Shown here: positions 24,301 through 35,345 of the stretch, piece after piece | Layout of the letters: each line of letters opens with the position of its first letter | Position numbering within the stretch: position 1 is the stretch's first letter | Assembly: GCA_033977485.1 (NCBI GenBank) | Contig: CM066988.1 | Location: forward strand, 75,321,169 to 75,385,168 | DNA: 64,000 nt | Source: Hydrangea macrophylla | Lineage: Eukaryota; Streptophyta; Magnoliopsida; Cornales; Hydrangeaceae | Reading direction: 5' to 3' | Position numbers and translations under genes: made by a program | The notes under the pieces: generated by a model | Database searches by the model: none | What the model saw: only the letters and a program-made list of their open reading frames with translations | Told to the model about the DNA's origin: nothing

Positions 24301-24867
24301 TCAAGCCCGTGATCATGGAGAAATCAAAGGGCGTCATAGTCATCTCACCAAACGGCAGGTGAAAAGTGTTGGTGGTGTCCCACCACCTCTCGACCAGTGC
24401 ATAGAAGTGAGCCAAATCATTACTGCTTTTCGAAACCAAACGGACGAAGCCTCCAAACCCGGCATCGTCAACCATCCTCTTGACGGTAGGCGAGAGTTGA
24501 GTATACCATAAGAAAGCATGGGCGAGGCTACCATGGCCCTTCAATGCCACTTCCGGCACCTGTACACAACAAAAACAGCAAAGAGATGCACAAAATCACT
24601 ATTCACAACCCGAGAGCCGAAATCACGGAATCAACATTCAAGCACAAATCAGACTTCTAACGATCTCTAGGTGCACACTACGGCTCACAAAACCAGCATA
24701 ATACATGAAAGCAGTCCTAAAAAGTTGAAAGTTTCACATACCAAGCTCGCTAGAGCCGCGGCCGAAAGATGGTGTTGGGGGTCCCGTAAAATCAAGTCCG
24801 GGGTTTGCATCTCGGCCTTCATCCGTCCCTTGGCCTTCTTAGACTGTCTCCTTGAGCTCGAAGCCAT
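21392..24867 (-). pseudogene. Antisense spliced PMD-like gene, inner Tat (5' part duplicated)
   Basis: This gene lies opposite to gag-pol. Reading the minus strand, exon 1 is 24867-24742 (ATG in a good plant context, CCATGGC), exon 2 24559-23918, exon 3 22543-22025, exon 4 21942-21706, exon 5 21638-21594 and exon 6 21511-21392. The lengths are 126, 642, 519, 237, 45 and 120, and all are multiples of three with GT..AG borders, giving 562 codons. A basic N-terminus (KKAKGR) precedes the plant mobile domain hallmark TFHLPFGEMTMTPFDF at residues 107-122 with ITGL at 125-128; the tail ends GGPTEDEEEED. The 1297-bp duplication repeats exons 1-2 and part of 3: the proximal exon 1 is 23570-23445 and the proximal exon 2 is 23262-22621 with TAG at 22714-22716. 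The distal partial exon 3 (from 23840) has TGA at codon 2. The molecular role is unknown. Confidence 0.85.
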
Positions 24868-24933
24868 GGATCTACAAGAAAAATGGAAGTCACAGTTAAA
24901 CTTTCTTCTTGAAAATTTGGGCTAACCAAAACA
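22340..24933. repeat. Tandem duplication, two 1297-bp units
   Basis: Units 22340-23636 and 23637-24933 are nearly identical, and CCAATCAA occurs at 22340, 23637 and 24934. The eight-base identity at all three edges suggests duplication by unequal exchange or template switching at microhomology. The outer copy (32296-34560) has one unit only. Confidence 0.92.
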
Positions 24934-25084
24934 CCAATCAAAAATCCAACTACGGGGAAAGATTACTCATCTGAGCACGCACAAGCTGCGTTTTGATGAA
25001 TTTTGGCTCCAAAAACACCCCAAAATGGCCAAGAATGAGCTCCAAAAGCTCAAAAACCCGAGATTTACAAAGTTGAAGTCCGGC

Positions 25085-25160
25085 CACCCAGTGCCGCCGC
25101 GGCACTCCGCGGCACTGGCCAACTGCCGCCGCGGCACTGGCCCAGTGCCGCCGTGACACT
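25085..25160. repeat. GC-rich hairpin repeat upstream of the antisense gene
   Basis: Several AGTGCCGCCGCGGCACT-like units separated by GGCC lie about 220-290 bases upstream of the antisense ATG at 24867. The same motif is found in U3 of the LTRs of this family. I saw no clear TATA box for the antisense gene in 24870-25400. Confidence 0.7.
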
Positions 25161-25444
25161 GCCCCCACGCGGGCCCCGCTTCACTCTGTTTCGCCCCGTT
25201 TTGACCCGTTTTGGCCTTTTTCGGCCCATTTTTGGCCCCGATCAGCCCCGATGGCCCATTCCAGTCAAGATTTATGAGGTTTTTCCCCAAGCAGACTAAA
25301 AGTTGTCAGAACTACCTCCAACAGGCAAAAACTGGGAAAAATCGGCTCCCGAAGACCCGAATCGGCCGTTTCAGGACAACCAAACAAACACAGGAATTCT
25401 GGTAACGGATCCCGGTTTTTAGTTAATGCACTGAATAATCAAGG

Positions 25445-25990
25445 AAAGAGATTCCCCGAGAACCCTGCGTTATCCCCCGAGGGCAGAAGCTGAAAGATAC
25501 CAGCTCTCGGAGGCCCCGACAGGCTCTCTTGGATTGAGCACAGAAAAGAGATTCCCCGAGAACCCTGCAGGACAGAAGCAGAAAGATACCAGCTCCCGGA
25601 GGCCCTGACCGGCCCTCTGGGATTAAGCACAGAAAAGAGATTCCCCGAGAACCCTGCATTATCCCCCGAGGACAGAAGTAGAAAGATACCAGCTCCCGGA
25701 GGCCCTGACCGGCCCTCTTGGATTGAGCACCGAAAGAGATTCCCCGAGAACCCTGCATTATCCCAGCTCCCGGAGGCCCTGACCGGCCCTCTTGGATTGA
25801 GCACCGAAAGAGATTCCCCGAGAACCCTGCATTATCCCCCGAGGATAGAAGCAGAAAGATACCAGCTCCCGGAGGCCCTGACCGGCCCTCTTGGATTGAA
25901 CACCGAAAGAGATTCCCCCGAGAACCCTGCATTATCCTCCGAGGACAGAAGCAGAAAGATACCAGCTCCCGGAGGCCCCGACCGGCCCTC
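25445..25990. repeat. 99-bp tandem repeat, 6 units (two shortened)
   Basis: Unit starts AAAGAGATTCCCCGAGAACC are at 25445, 25545, 25634, 25733, 25807 and 25906. Units contain CAGCTCCCGGAGGCCC and TTGGATTGAGCACC. The third and fifth intervals are shortened by internal deletion. The multiple-of-three length keeps frames open in both directions, which explains the apparent ORFs here. Confidence 0.9.
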
Positions 25991-26803
25991 AAAATTTGAT
26001 CAAGGGAAGCGGTTGAGATCCCAAAAAGAGTCGCTTCATCCCCAGCAGATTCAGATTAATCCTCAGCGGATTCGTACACCGTCAGTTCATTGTCGACTCA
26101 TGATGCAAACATCGTCGGTTCATTAATCATCATCGCTCTCATTACGCCATGGGGCTTCCACGTTCATCATGTGACATCTCAGGATTTCATGATCATCCCG
26201 TAACTTTTGTGTCCGTCTCTTAGTTTCCAGGGCTCCCGTGTCCGTCAGTTATTTGCCAAAAGGCGTCTCCTATTATAGTCCTCTGGGACCCCACGTTCGA
26301 TTACGTCCGCTTACAAAGCACACTTCCCAAAATTCCAGAAATTCACCCCTAGACCCAGAGTCTTCTAAACCTTGATGTACTTATCCAAGTCATCCACCAC
26401 ATCACAGTCACAAACACTAGCACAACACCAGCCCACTCGGAGTGGCACACCCCACATCACCTACTCATACTGGGATCATAGCACTAGACATGGTAGGACT
26501 CATGACACAATTCATATCACATCCATGCATTGCATATCATCCTCATAGCATAGCATCTGCCTGTCTCGTTGTGCATGTGTGATTTGTTCCTTTGTGCCCT
26601 GAACTACGTCCTGGTCTGATTCCCCTTGGGATACGTAGGCAGCTCACACAGAGCGCGACCAACATTAGCCTCGGCATCATTGCATCTTTTGCAACGCTTT
26701 TTATCTTAAATCTATAGCCTCCAAAAAGTACTGTCTCCTCAGAGCTTTGGCACTCGCTTGCGACATGCGTTGCCTCGCAAGTTCATGCCAAAGAGGGGCA
26801 AAC
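25991..26803 (+). other. 3' untranslated segment with stem-loop block and polypurine tract, inner Tat
   Basis: This stretch is non-coding. It carries one variant stem-loop block at 26601-26641 (GAACTACG ... CTTGGG ... TACGTAGGCA). It ends in the polypurine tract CAAAGAGGGGCAAAC at 26789-26803, directly abutting TGTAGACACC of the 3' LTR. The PPT primes plus-strand DNA. Confidence 0.8.
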
Positions 26804-29800
26804 TGTAGACACCCCATTTTTTCGGCTATCAGATTTAGGAGACCCATAGCTTGGTGGTTCACAATGATCGAAAAAGACTTAAAAGACTCTTGGAAGTTAG
26901 TCCTGTCTCTCAGAATGCTCGGAATGACCAAAATCTCCTGAAAGCACGAAAACTCCCAGATTTGGTCCCAAAAGTTCTAGAAGCATGCTACGTCGTAAGA
27001 AAAATGATAAAATGAGCTTTTAAGTAAAATTGAATAAAATCGTCAACTCCCAGAGACCCCCGGAAAACCCGGAAGTTCCCGGAAAGTCCTCGTTGACCGG
27101 TTGACCAAGGTTTGACCAAGGTTTGATCAAGGTTGACCAAGTTTGACCGAAATCATCCGAATTCGCCGGAATCATTAGAAAAGTATTAAAATGAGTTTCA
27201 AAAGAGAATCGAGCGAAAACGTCAACTCCTGGGAGCCCCCGGAGATTCCCAGAACTTCCCGGGAATCCCAAGTTTGACCAGTTTGACCAAGATTTGACTT
27301 TGGAATCGGGGCACCGAAACAATTTTCAAATATTTTTCATGGATACTAGAGGTCAATAGCTTTCTAACGGTATATCGCACATAATCCCTGGATTTAAAAA
27401 CGAATTTATTATGGATTTCCAAAGCCGAAAAAGGCGATCAAATCGGCTTTTATCACGAATACCGTAAAACTTTTCAAAGTGACCTATCACCGAACTATTT
27501 TTTATGTAAATTAGACTCCATTACCTTTCCAACGGTATATCACAACCTCAATTTGGAGTTCGTACGCATTTTCTGTGAATTTCGGACGAAATAGGGCCTT
27601 TTTGCGAATACCGGAACTTCAGGGGGCCTAAACAGCATTATCTGGACGGGGGAGGAGCAGTGCCGCCGCGGTACTGGCCCACTGCTGCCGCGGTACTGGC
27701 CCAGTGCCGCCGCGGCACTCCCCTCCAGAGCAGTTTATTTTTGTAATTTGTTTTGTGGTCCCATTTTGATTAATCAAAAACCAAAACGACATAGTTTTAT
27801 GATTTCAGATGTTTGGAGCCAATGGGAATACTTTCTAAATCCCAAAACCACCCCAAGTTGGCCTATATAAACACCCCATTACTCTTCATTTTGGGGGAGT
27901 CAAATAAAAGTTTAGAGAAAGTTTGGGAGAGAAAGTTGTAGAGATAAGGTTAGAATAGAGAAGAAGAAGCTTCCTTCTTTTGATTTTTCAAAACAAAAGT
28001 GAGTTCTAAACTTTGTTTTTACTTCATTACTCCCATTTACTTCAACATTCAATATTCCCAACCACCATTTTAGTGAGCATTCAAGAGAGTAGAAGCTTCT
28101 TCCATGTCTAGTGTCATTACATATGAGTGAAACACCAATCTATAAGTCTCATGCTTCATGAATATCATCTATTGATCATCATCTACTTGCTTGTTTATTT
28201 ATTGTTCATCTCTTCTTATCTCATTTCTTTTTGATTTTTTTTTATTTACTTACTAGTTCATCATCATCTAAGTGATGACATGAAGTTTGGGGTGAGTGAA
28301 TCCTTATGGATAGTAGCTCTTGACCTCAAAAACATGTTTGATAGATGATGATCATAACCTCAATACTTCCAAGGTATTCTTGAAATGTATTGAAGTTATG
28401 TTCAAAAGATAAAAATAAATCTCTCCAACAATCTTGGAGGTTCTTGATGATGAGTTTGATGTTGGCATTTTAAGTGGCTATAATCCTCATTGAGTATTAA
28501 AAATATGTTTTCAAAACATTTATTTCAAGACCCCTCTCAATCCTTCTCATTTTGGTTAATTTCAAGAAACAAAACCTTGTTTTCCCCAAAATCTTCAAAA
28601 TAATGGGTCAAAACAGTGAGTGAGTTGAGTTCAAAGATTTCTCTAGAACTCAATACTCAACATATGGATGCAAGGCCACTTGGAAAGTCTTCCTAACCCA
28701 TTAGAGAATACCCATGATTTTTGGTTTGACTTGGAAGTACATGGAAATGGTCCATTTAGACCCAAACATTCCTTCCAGACATTCTGTTTTTGCTGTCACA
28801 GCAGATAGGTCCACTTCCAACCTCTTTTTCAGAAAACTTTTCCAAATGGGGTGGTCCTAACTTATTTTTCCCTTAAACTTCTATGTCTTAGGAAACTTTC
28901 TGTATAAAATGGGCCTCTAGATCATTCGTGTTCAGTTTCTAAGATTTTCTAACATTTCAGCCGACAGTACGGACTGTGTTTCTCAGTGACCTCTGTTGTT
29001 TATATGATTTCTCTCAATCTGTAATAGTTATTAAGGATTGGATTTTTGGGTTGTGTTCTAGACACAATAAGGAACATATCCATAAAAAATCATGCATTGA
29101 AAACATTCCTAACCCCTCTTTTCAATTTCCCAAAGATCTGGTCACTGTTCTGTCCACTATTCACAGCAAGCACATTTTAACTTTCATTCTTTCTTTGGAT
29201 GCTTATATGCCTTCCAAATTAGTTCACATCTTAGGAAGTAGTTCATACTACATTTGTACATATCCCATATTGATTTCATCCATCCATTCATGCACGGTTT
29301 AGACTTTTAAGCCATCCTAGGAATCCATGAACACAAAACACACTACAACCTTTGCACATTTTAGAATACATACATTGCATTCATGCAAGATTTGGGGTTT
29401 TTGTAACTCTTAATCTAAGAAGATTATAAGGAAAGAACTTGATCACACGTTCATGCTTCCCCCGATCTAATCATCCTTTTTCATCCATCCCGGGGTTGAG
29501 AGGTCTTCTTTTCTCAAAGATTAACATGCATCATACTAGTTTGCTAAGCATATTTTGATTTCTTTGTTTATTTGTTTCAATAAAAATTCATGCCCCCTTT
29601 AGATTAGGAAACTTGATTAATTGATATATGATTAGACGATTTTTCCTAGGTTTATTTGTGTGATTTTCACTTTACATTGTATGATATTTGACTTAGATTT
29701 TATGAATGATATCTTATCTTTTGATCTTCAATTTCAAGATTCTTATGTGATGTAATATACTATCATAGTATTAATCGTCGAACCATTCATAGTATAAGAT

Positions 29801-30090
29801 GATTATTTGGATGCTAATTGAGGCCCGTCGAGAGACGGGGCGAGTTGAGGGTGTTTTAGTCGCGACAAAGGCTCCTTCCTCTCTCGTACCAAAACCCCGA
29901 GCCAAGTTCTTTGGTTATGAAGGACCGGTGCCCTTTATCCGTTTGGGTGAGTCAAAATTAGGTTTTTTTGGTTCCTTAAAGACCAAGTGGCGACTCTGTA
30001 TCTGTTTTCAACAGACCTTTTCTCTTTCCTTGATTCAAAATCAAACGAGTTTCGAAAACAAAACGAAGCGGTGGAATCCCGGTATCCACA
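26804..30090 (+). repeat. 3' LTR of the inner Tat (3.29 kb)
   Basis: It is nearly identical to 8119-11394. Seen inside: a W-box array 27093-27148, three GC hairpin units 27657-27719 (two in the 5' LTR), TATATAAA at 27864-27871 and the U5 hairpin 29824-29839. It ends TATCCACA, followed by ACTAC. Confidence 0.93.
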
Positions 30091-30095
30091 ACTAC
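30091..30095 (+). other. Target-site duplication (right), inner Tat
   Basis: ACTAC repeats 8114-8118. Removing 8119-30095 restores a continuous stem-loop block of the outer element (GAACTAC joined to GCTCGACC). Confidence 0.9.
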
Positions 30096-30964
30096 GCTCG
30101 ACCCGATTCCCACTCGGGGATACGTAGGCAACCACATCGGTTCGGTCGCTCCACCAACAAAAATAACCATTTCTTTCAAGCCTTGCCTTGAACTACGCTC
30201 GACCTGATTCCCGCTCGGGGATACGTAGGCAACCACAACGGTTCGGTCACCCCACCTACCTAAAAATCAACCCGCTTCTTTCCAACCATGGCCCGAACTA
30301 CGTTGGACCTGATCCCCGCTCGGGGGTACGTAGGCAGACTTTCCAAAAGAAAAAAAAAGGGATGGCTCGCTAGGTTGAAAATCCGAAAGGACACCTAGGC
30401 AAAAATTAGAGCTAAATCCAAGGTGAGCAATAACAAAAGAGAGAAAATAGCTCGCTAGGTTACCTCCTTGGTGTCTAGGCAAAATTATGAGCATATGAGA
30501 GAAATAAAGTCGCGGTCCTTATCGTAACCCAGAAATCGCCCTCCACACTAGGGGCAAACTTCGGCCACTCGCCTCGTTTGCCTGAACCTCTTCTAAACTA
30601 GGGGCAAACGTCGGTCATCTACCTCGTTTGCCTCACAACCATATATATCCCAAACTAGGGGCAAACTTCGGCCACCCGCCTCGTTTACCTCTAATCGTCC
30701 TAGCATGTCCAAACAAGTACCAAAAGCAACATCTAGTTGAAATCTCGGTTACAAAATAATTTTGGAAAGTTAAAATGCATAAAATGAGATTCCCAAAGTA
30801 ACCAGGGTTCACCGACAAACAAACTTTGGATATTACATGAACAGGAATAATCAAAGAAATAAAAGTCTTTCAAAAAGCAATCACATGTTCAAAGACACTT
30901 GGAGGAATGAGCAGAATCAGTCAGTCTAGTCTTGTCTTAGTGTCTTTTATTTCTTCAAAGGTCT
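30096..30964 (+). repeat. Post-integrase stem-loop blocks and hairpin array, outer Tat
   Basis: Stem-loop blocks lie at 30091-30130 (completed by bases before the insertion), 30190-30231 and 30295-30336. The CTAGGGGCAAAC hairpin array has units at 30548, 30598 and 30655, ending near 30691. Nothing else is recognised between here and the antisense ORF. Confidence 0.75.
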
Positions 30965-31963
30965 TTAAAAGTAGGCCTTTACTCGGTCAGTCCAACCATC
31001 AATAAAAGCAGCAATAGTGGCAGCCCTGATCCTGGAAGCAAAGACCCTCTCAGTAAACCCCTGCGGAACCTCCTGAACCTGTCCATACTGTCGGGCCAAA
31101 CGACGAGGATGATAGAAAGAAGTCTCTCTCAGACCCATCAACCACACTCTCTGGTGACCCCGGAGGCTCGTGGTAACAGCATAAAGGCCCCAACGCCTCA
31201 CGATCCAGCAAATGTCAGCTTCAGATAAGGCACTCATCATGCCCACCCAATCGGCAAAAGTATAGTGAGAATGAAGCACGGCTCGACGAAAATAAACCGG
31301 TGGTATGCGGCCCGTCCATAGTTAAAGGCGCTCGAATAACCAGGCATGTAACACCAAAGGCGCCCCAGAAAGAAGAGGAGTCCCCTGATTAAAGGCATTA
31401 TCCAAGCCGTTCAAGGTTTCAGCCAGAACCATGCCTATGGGATTCCTGCTGAGCTTCAGACCAAGGCACACATGCACTAAGTCAATGGAAGTACTCGAGA
31501 ATAGGAAGTGTGAAGTCATGCACAGTATCAAAGCGGCCCCGAGGGTAGTATCATACACGCTGGGATTCCCAGGACTGGCGTACCGGGCGATAATAGAAGC
31601 AATGTTGAGGGCCTCACCTTGAATCAGCCAGCAGGAAATAGTGACGGAGCAATTCAGATATTCAGCCAAGCCTCGCGTAGGACTGAGGGTATCAACAGAA
31701 GGGAGAATCAGGTCCAAATCAGAATCATAGCCGAGGATGGCACAGAACTCCTCAAACAAGGGGCATATCTCCAAGCCATTAAAATTGAAGACATGGTTCA
31801 CCGGGTCCCAGTGAGCAATGGCAGCGCGCAAAAACTCAGTGTTCAGGGTCATCTGGCAAAGAGAGAATAGCTCGGTCAGGCCGTAGCTAAAGAGATTGAT
31901 CCGTTCCACACCATCCGTGATGCTTAGCCAAGCTGTGAGTTGAGCGGGATCATACAATGCCAT
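30965..31963 (-). pseudogene. Antisense ORF, DUF7745-like plant protein, outer Tat
   Basis: This has the same 999-base length and start as the ORF at 20059-21057. TAA at 31322-31324 (codon 214) interrupts it, at a place where the inner copy is open (CAA). The inner copy's own TGA site reads TGG here. Each copy therefore has a different single stop, so the common parent carried an open frame. It shares the FLRAAI..WDPVNHVFNF and CPLFEEFCAILG strings. Function is unknown. Confidence 0.7.
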
Positions 31964-32295
31964 ATTTTCGGTTGCGGCTCTATGAAAATTTGAAATTTCG
32001 GCAGCACCTCCCCGCTTCACGGGCTATCCCACCTGCAAGGCAAAAGCACTCACTATCACAAAACTGCCCATCGCAATAACATCCAACAACCACAGTGCAC
32101 ATATATCAATTAAAACAAGCACACAACTGCGCCCCCAAACCGGAAGCTATCCGGCCTAAGAGGCGAAACATCATAATACTCTGTCAAAGGTCACAAATTG
32201 TTCTACACATCGTCCTACGCTGTCCGAATAGTCATGTCACTGGTACAACCCAATTGAAAACATAAAAAGAGAATAAAATTCCCGCTTGCGAGGCC

Positions 32296-34484
32296 TCAGT
32301 CCTCCTCTTCTTCGCCCTCCGTCGGACCGCCTGGAGTGTATGTCGGCGATGGCCTCCTCCTACCGCCCCTGCACCTTGGACCAGTCCTCGATGAGCCAGC
32401 TCCGCCTCCCCGGTACTGCACACACAAATAAAATGGAGGCAATCAATAGGGAAACCACAAAAAATTAAATAAATAAATACAAAAAGAGAGTCAAGTCAGA
32501 GACTTACCAAGGATGCCATCTGGTTGGCGGCGAATTGTCGCATACCGTCCATCTGTCAAGGGTAAAATCTAGGGTTAGAACCTCATGACCTTAAGAAAAG
32601 CACAGAATTAGAAACATACCCGATGGTCTCGTGTAATGACCAAGGACCATAGGCTAGCCGCCAAGGCGTGACCCTCCTCGGCGTAACTCCAAGGAACATT
32701 GAGGACGCCCGCTGGCTGAGTAGGGTACCCACATGTGACTCGCGGAACCTCCATCACTTGGGGACTGCCATCAGTGCCTAGGACGTTGACGGTCCAATCC
32801 CAAGGAGGGATAGGGTCGGGAGCCTGAGGAGCCTGTCTCCTGTACATCTCATGAAGCTGTAGGCACAGAATAAGTTAGGAAAAGATGAATAAAAGACATA
32901 GGCAACTAATAAAGACAAAAATGTAAAAAGAAACTCACCTCCAGGAGTGGGAAGTTAGGCATCAAGAAGTGGCCACGGTAAGCCTCATAGCCGGTCTCAG
33001 AGAGAAAATGATCCCAAACATCGGTGCCGGCTAAGGCCGCCAGCAGAGCATCACCAGAGAGGTCACTAGCATCCATCACAGGGGGATTATGAGGAATGCG
33101 ATACCTGGAACCACCAACCACCTGCCGAGACACCCGCTCACCAAGGAACCACTGCCTGCACTCGGTACTCTCCATCAGAAGGCGGCAAGAGGTAAGAGAT
33201 TTGATCGCTTGTATCTCCTCTAGGGCGGCATAGGCGACCCCCTCCCAAGGCGTCCAATCAACACTAGAGGCCGTCAGCTCAGTTAAGAAGTTTCTAAGCA
33301 AAACAATCCAGTGGGCCCCGCTCTTCACCCTAACAACATCCCTCCTCCATCTCAAGCCTCGTGGGAACAGAGGCACAGGAGCCATGCCATCCTCGTCTTC
33401 GCCTGACTCGTTTGCCGGGAAGGGAGCCAACATCTTCAGGTATTCAAAGCTCCAAAGCTGCACAGACGAAGGAGAAAATCAAAACGAGTATAGAAATCAA
33501 AAAGATGGAAAATAAAAGAAGATGCAATACATACCTCCCAAGCTCGCCAAAATCCTCCGGTTGATTTAACATCGCCCCGAGAGACCTCGCCCATATGCTT
33601 GTAAAGATGGGCCAAGGCAGCACCGCCCTAGTTGTAGGAGGGGATCTCATCAATGGTCGCCAGGTAAGAAAGGAGCCTCAAGCTCACCCGGTCATTCCGC
33701 GTCGCGAAGATTGAGCAACCCAGGTCATATAGAAGATACACTCTCAGGAGCTGGGAATTGTTCAAATTATGATTCCCTCTGCCATAAGCCCGGTAAAGCC
33801 AGCCGCAAGGAAACCAATGCCTCTCCAGGTTAGGGGGAACAGCCCCAATCAGCATCTCTACAGCCTCCGGATCAATCTCATAAAAGTAGTCCAGAATCAG
33901 GCGCTTCCCGCCAACCCTCAAGCCCGTGATCATGGAGAAATCAAAGGGTGTCATAGTCATCTCACCAAACGGCAGGTGAAAAGTGTTGGTGGTGTCCCAC
34001 CACCTCTCGGCCAGTGCATAGAAGTGAGCCAAATCATTGCTGCTTTTTGAAACCAAACGGACGAAGCCTCCAAACCCGGCATCGTCAACCATCCTCTTGA
34101 CGGTAGGCGAGAGTTGAGTATACCATAAGAAAGCATGGGCGAGGCTACCATGGCCCTTCAATGCCACTTCCGGCACCTGCACACAACAAAAACGACGAAG
34201 AGATGCACAAAATCACTATTCACAACCCGAGAGCCAAAATCACGAAATCAACATTTAAGCACAAATCGGACTTCTAACGATCTCTAGGTGCACACTACGG
34301 CTCACAAAACCAGCATAAAACATGAAAGCGGTCCTAAAATGTCGAAAGTTTCACATACCAAGCTCGCTAGAGCCGCGGCCGAAAGATGGTGTTGGGGGTC
34401 CCGTAAAATCAAGTCCGGGGTTTGCATCTCAGCCTTCATCCGTCCCTTGGCCTTCTTAGACTGTCTCCTTGAGCTCGAAGCCAT
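32296..34484 (-). pseudogene. Antisense spliced PMD-like gene, outer Tat
   Basis: This is the second copy of the six-exon gene, without the tandem duplication. Exons on the minus strand are 34484-34359, 34176-33535, 33457-32939, 32856-32620, 32552-32508 and 32415-32296. The lengths (126, 642, 519, 237, 45, 120) and phase-0 GT..AG introns match the inner copy exactly. The PMD hallmark TFHLPFGEMTMTPFDF lies in exon 2. The only break I see is TAG at 33628-33630, codon 225, where the distal inner exon 2 has TGG. The C-terminus is rich in Arg/Gly and then acidic (EGEEEED). The gene runs toward integrase, convergent with pol. Confidence 0.85.
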
Positions 34485-34704
34485 GGATCTACAAGAAAAA
34501 TGGAAGTCACAGTTAAACTTTCTTCTTAAAAATTTGGGCTAACCAAAACACCAATCAAAAATCCAACTACGGGGAAAGATTACTCACCTGAGCGCGCACA
34601 AGCTGCGTTTTGATGAATTTTGGCTCCAAAAACACCCCAAAATGGCCAAGAATGAGCTTCAAAAGCTCAAAAACCCGAGATATAAAAAGTTGAAGTCCGG
34701 CCAC

Positions 34705-34767
34705 CCAGTGCCGCCGCGGCAGTGGCCAACTGCCGCCGCGGCAGTGGCCCAGTGCCGCCGCGGCACT
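34705..34767. repeat. GC-rich hairpin repeat upstream of the antisense gene
   Basis: Three CAGTGCCGCCGCGGCA-type units lie about 220-280 bases upstream of the antisense ATG at 34484, matching 25085-25160. Confidence 0.7.
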
Positions 34768-35062
34768 GCTCCCCGCGGGCCTCGCTTTGCTCCGTTTCGC
34801 CCCGTTTTGACCCATTTTGGCCTTTTTCAGCCCATTTTTGGCCCCGATCAGTCCCGATGGCCCATTCCAGTCAAGATTTATGAGGTTTTACCCCAAGCAG
34901 ACTAAAAGTTGTCAGAACTACCTCCAGCAGGCAAAAACTGGGAAAAATCGGCTCCCGAAGACCCGAATCAGCCGTTTCAGGACAATCGTCGCAAATTTCA
35001 AACAAACACGGGAATTCTGGTAACGGATCCCGGTTTTTAGTTAATGCACCGAATAATCAAGG

Positions 35063-35345
35063 AAAGAGATTCCCCGAGAACCCTGCATTATCCCCTGAGG
35101 ACAGAAGCAGAAAGATACCAGCTCCCGGAGGCCCCGACAGGCTCTCTTGGATTGAGCACCAAAAGAGATTCCCCGAGAACCCTGCATTATCCCCCAAGGA
35201 CAGAAGCAGAAAGATACCAGCTCCCGGAGGCCCCGACAGGCTCTCTTGGATTGAGCACCGAAAGAGATTCCCCGAGAACCCTGCATTATCCCCCGAGGAC
35301 AGAAGCAGAAAGATACCAGCTCCCGGAGGCCCCGACCAGCCCCAA
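35063..35345. repeat. 99-bp tandem repeat, 3 units
   Basis: Units start at 35063, 35162 and 35261, exactly 99 bases apart. The inner copy has six. The repeat lies in the same place, between the antisense gene and the 3' LTR. Confidence 0.9.

Larger units (their letters stand above)
8119..30090 (+). mobile_element. Inner full-length Tat-lineage Ty3/Gypsy element (about 22 kb)
   Basis: This is a complete element: 5' LTR 8119-11394, PBS 11398, leader with 51-bp repeats, gag-pro-RT-RH-aRH-INT at 12739-19251, hairpin repeats, two antisense genes, 99-bp repeats, PPT 26789-26803, 3' LTR 26804-30090 and flanking ACTAC. The two LTRs are nearly identical by eye, so it inserted recently. Pol needs only three stops explained (15316, 16114, 17518). 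It differs from the outer copy by a 1297-bp tandem duplication in the antisense gene and by more 99-bp repeat units. Confidence 0.93.

Noticed and set aside
25423..26126. Repetitive ORFs on both strands (also 35041-35392)
   Set aside because: These are by-products of the 99-bp tandem repeat.
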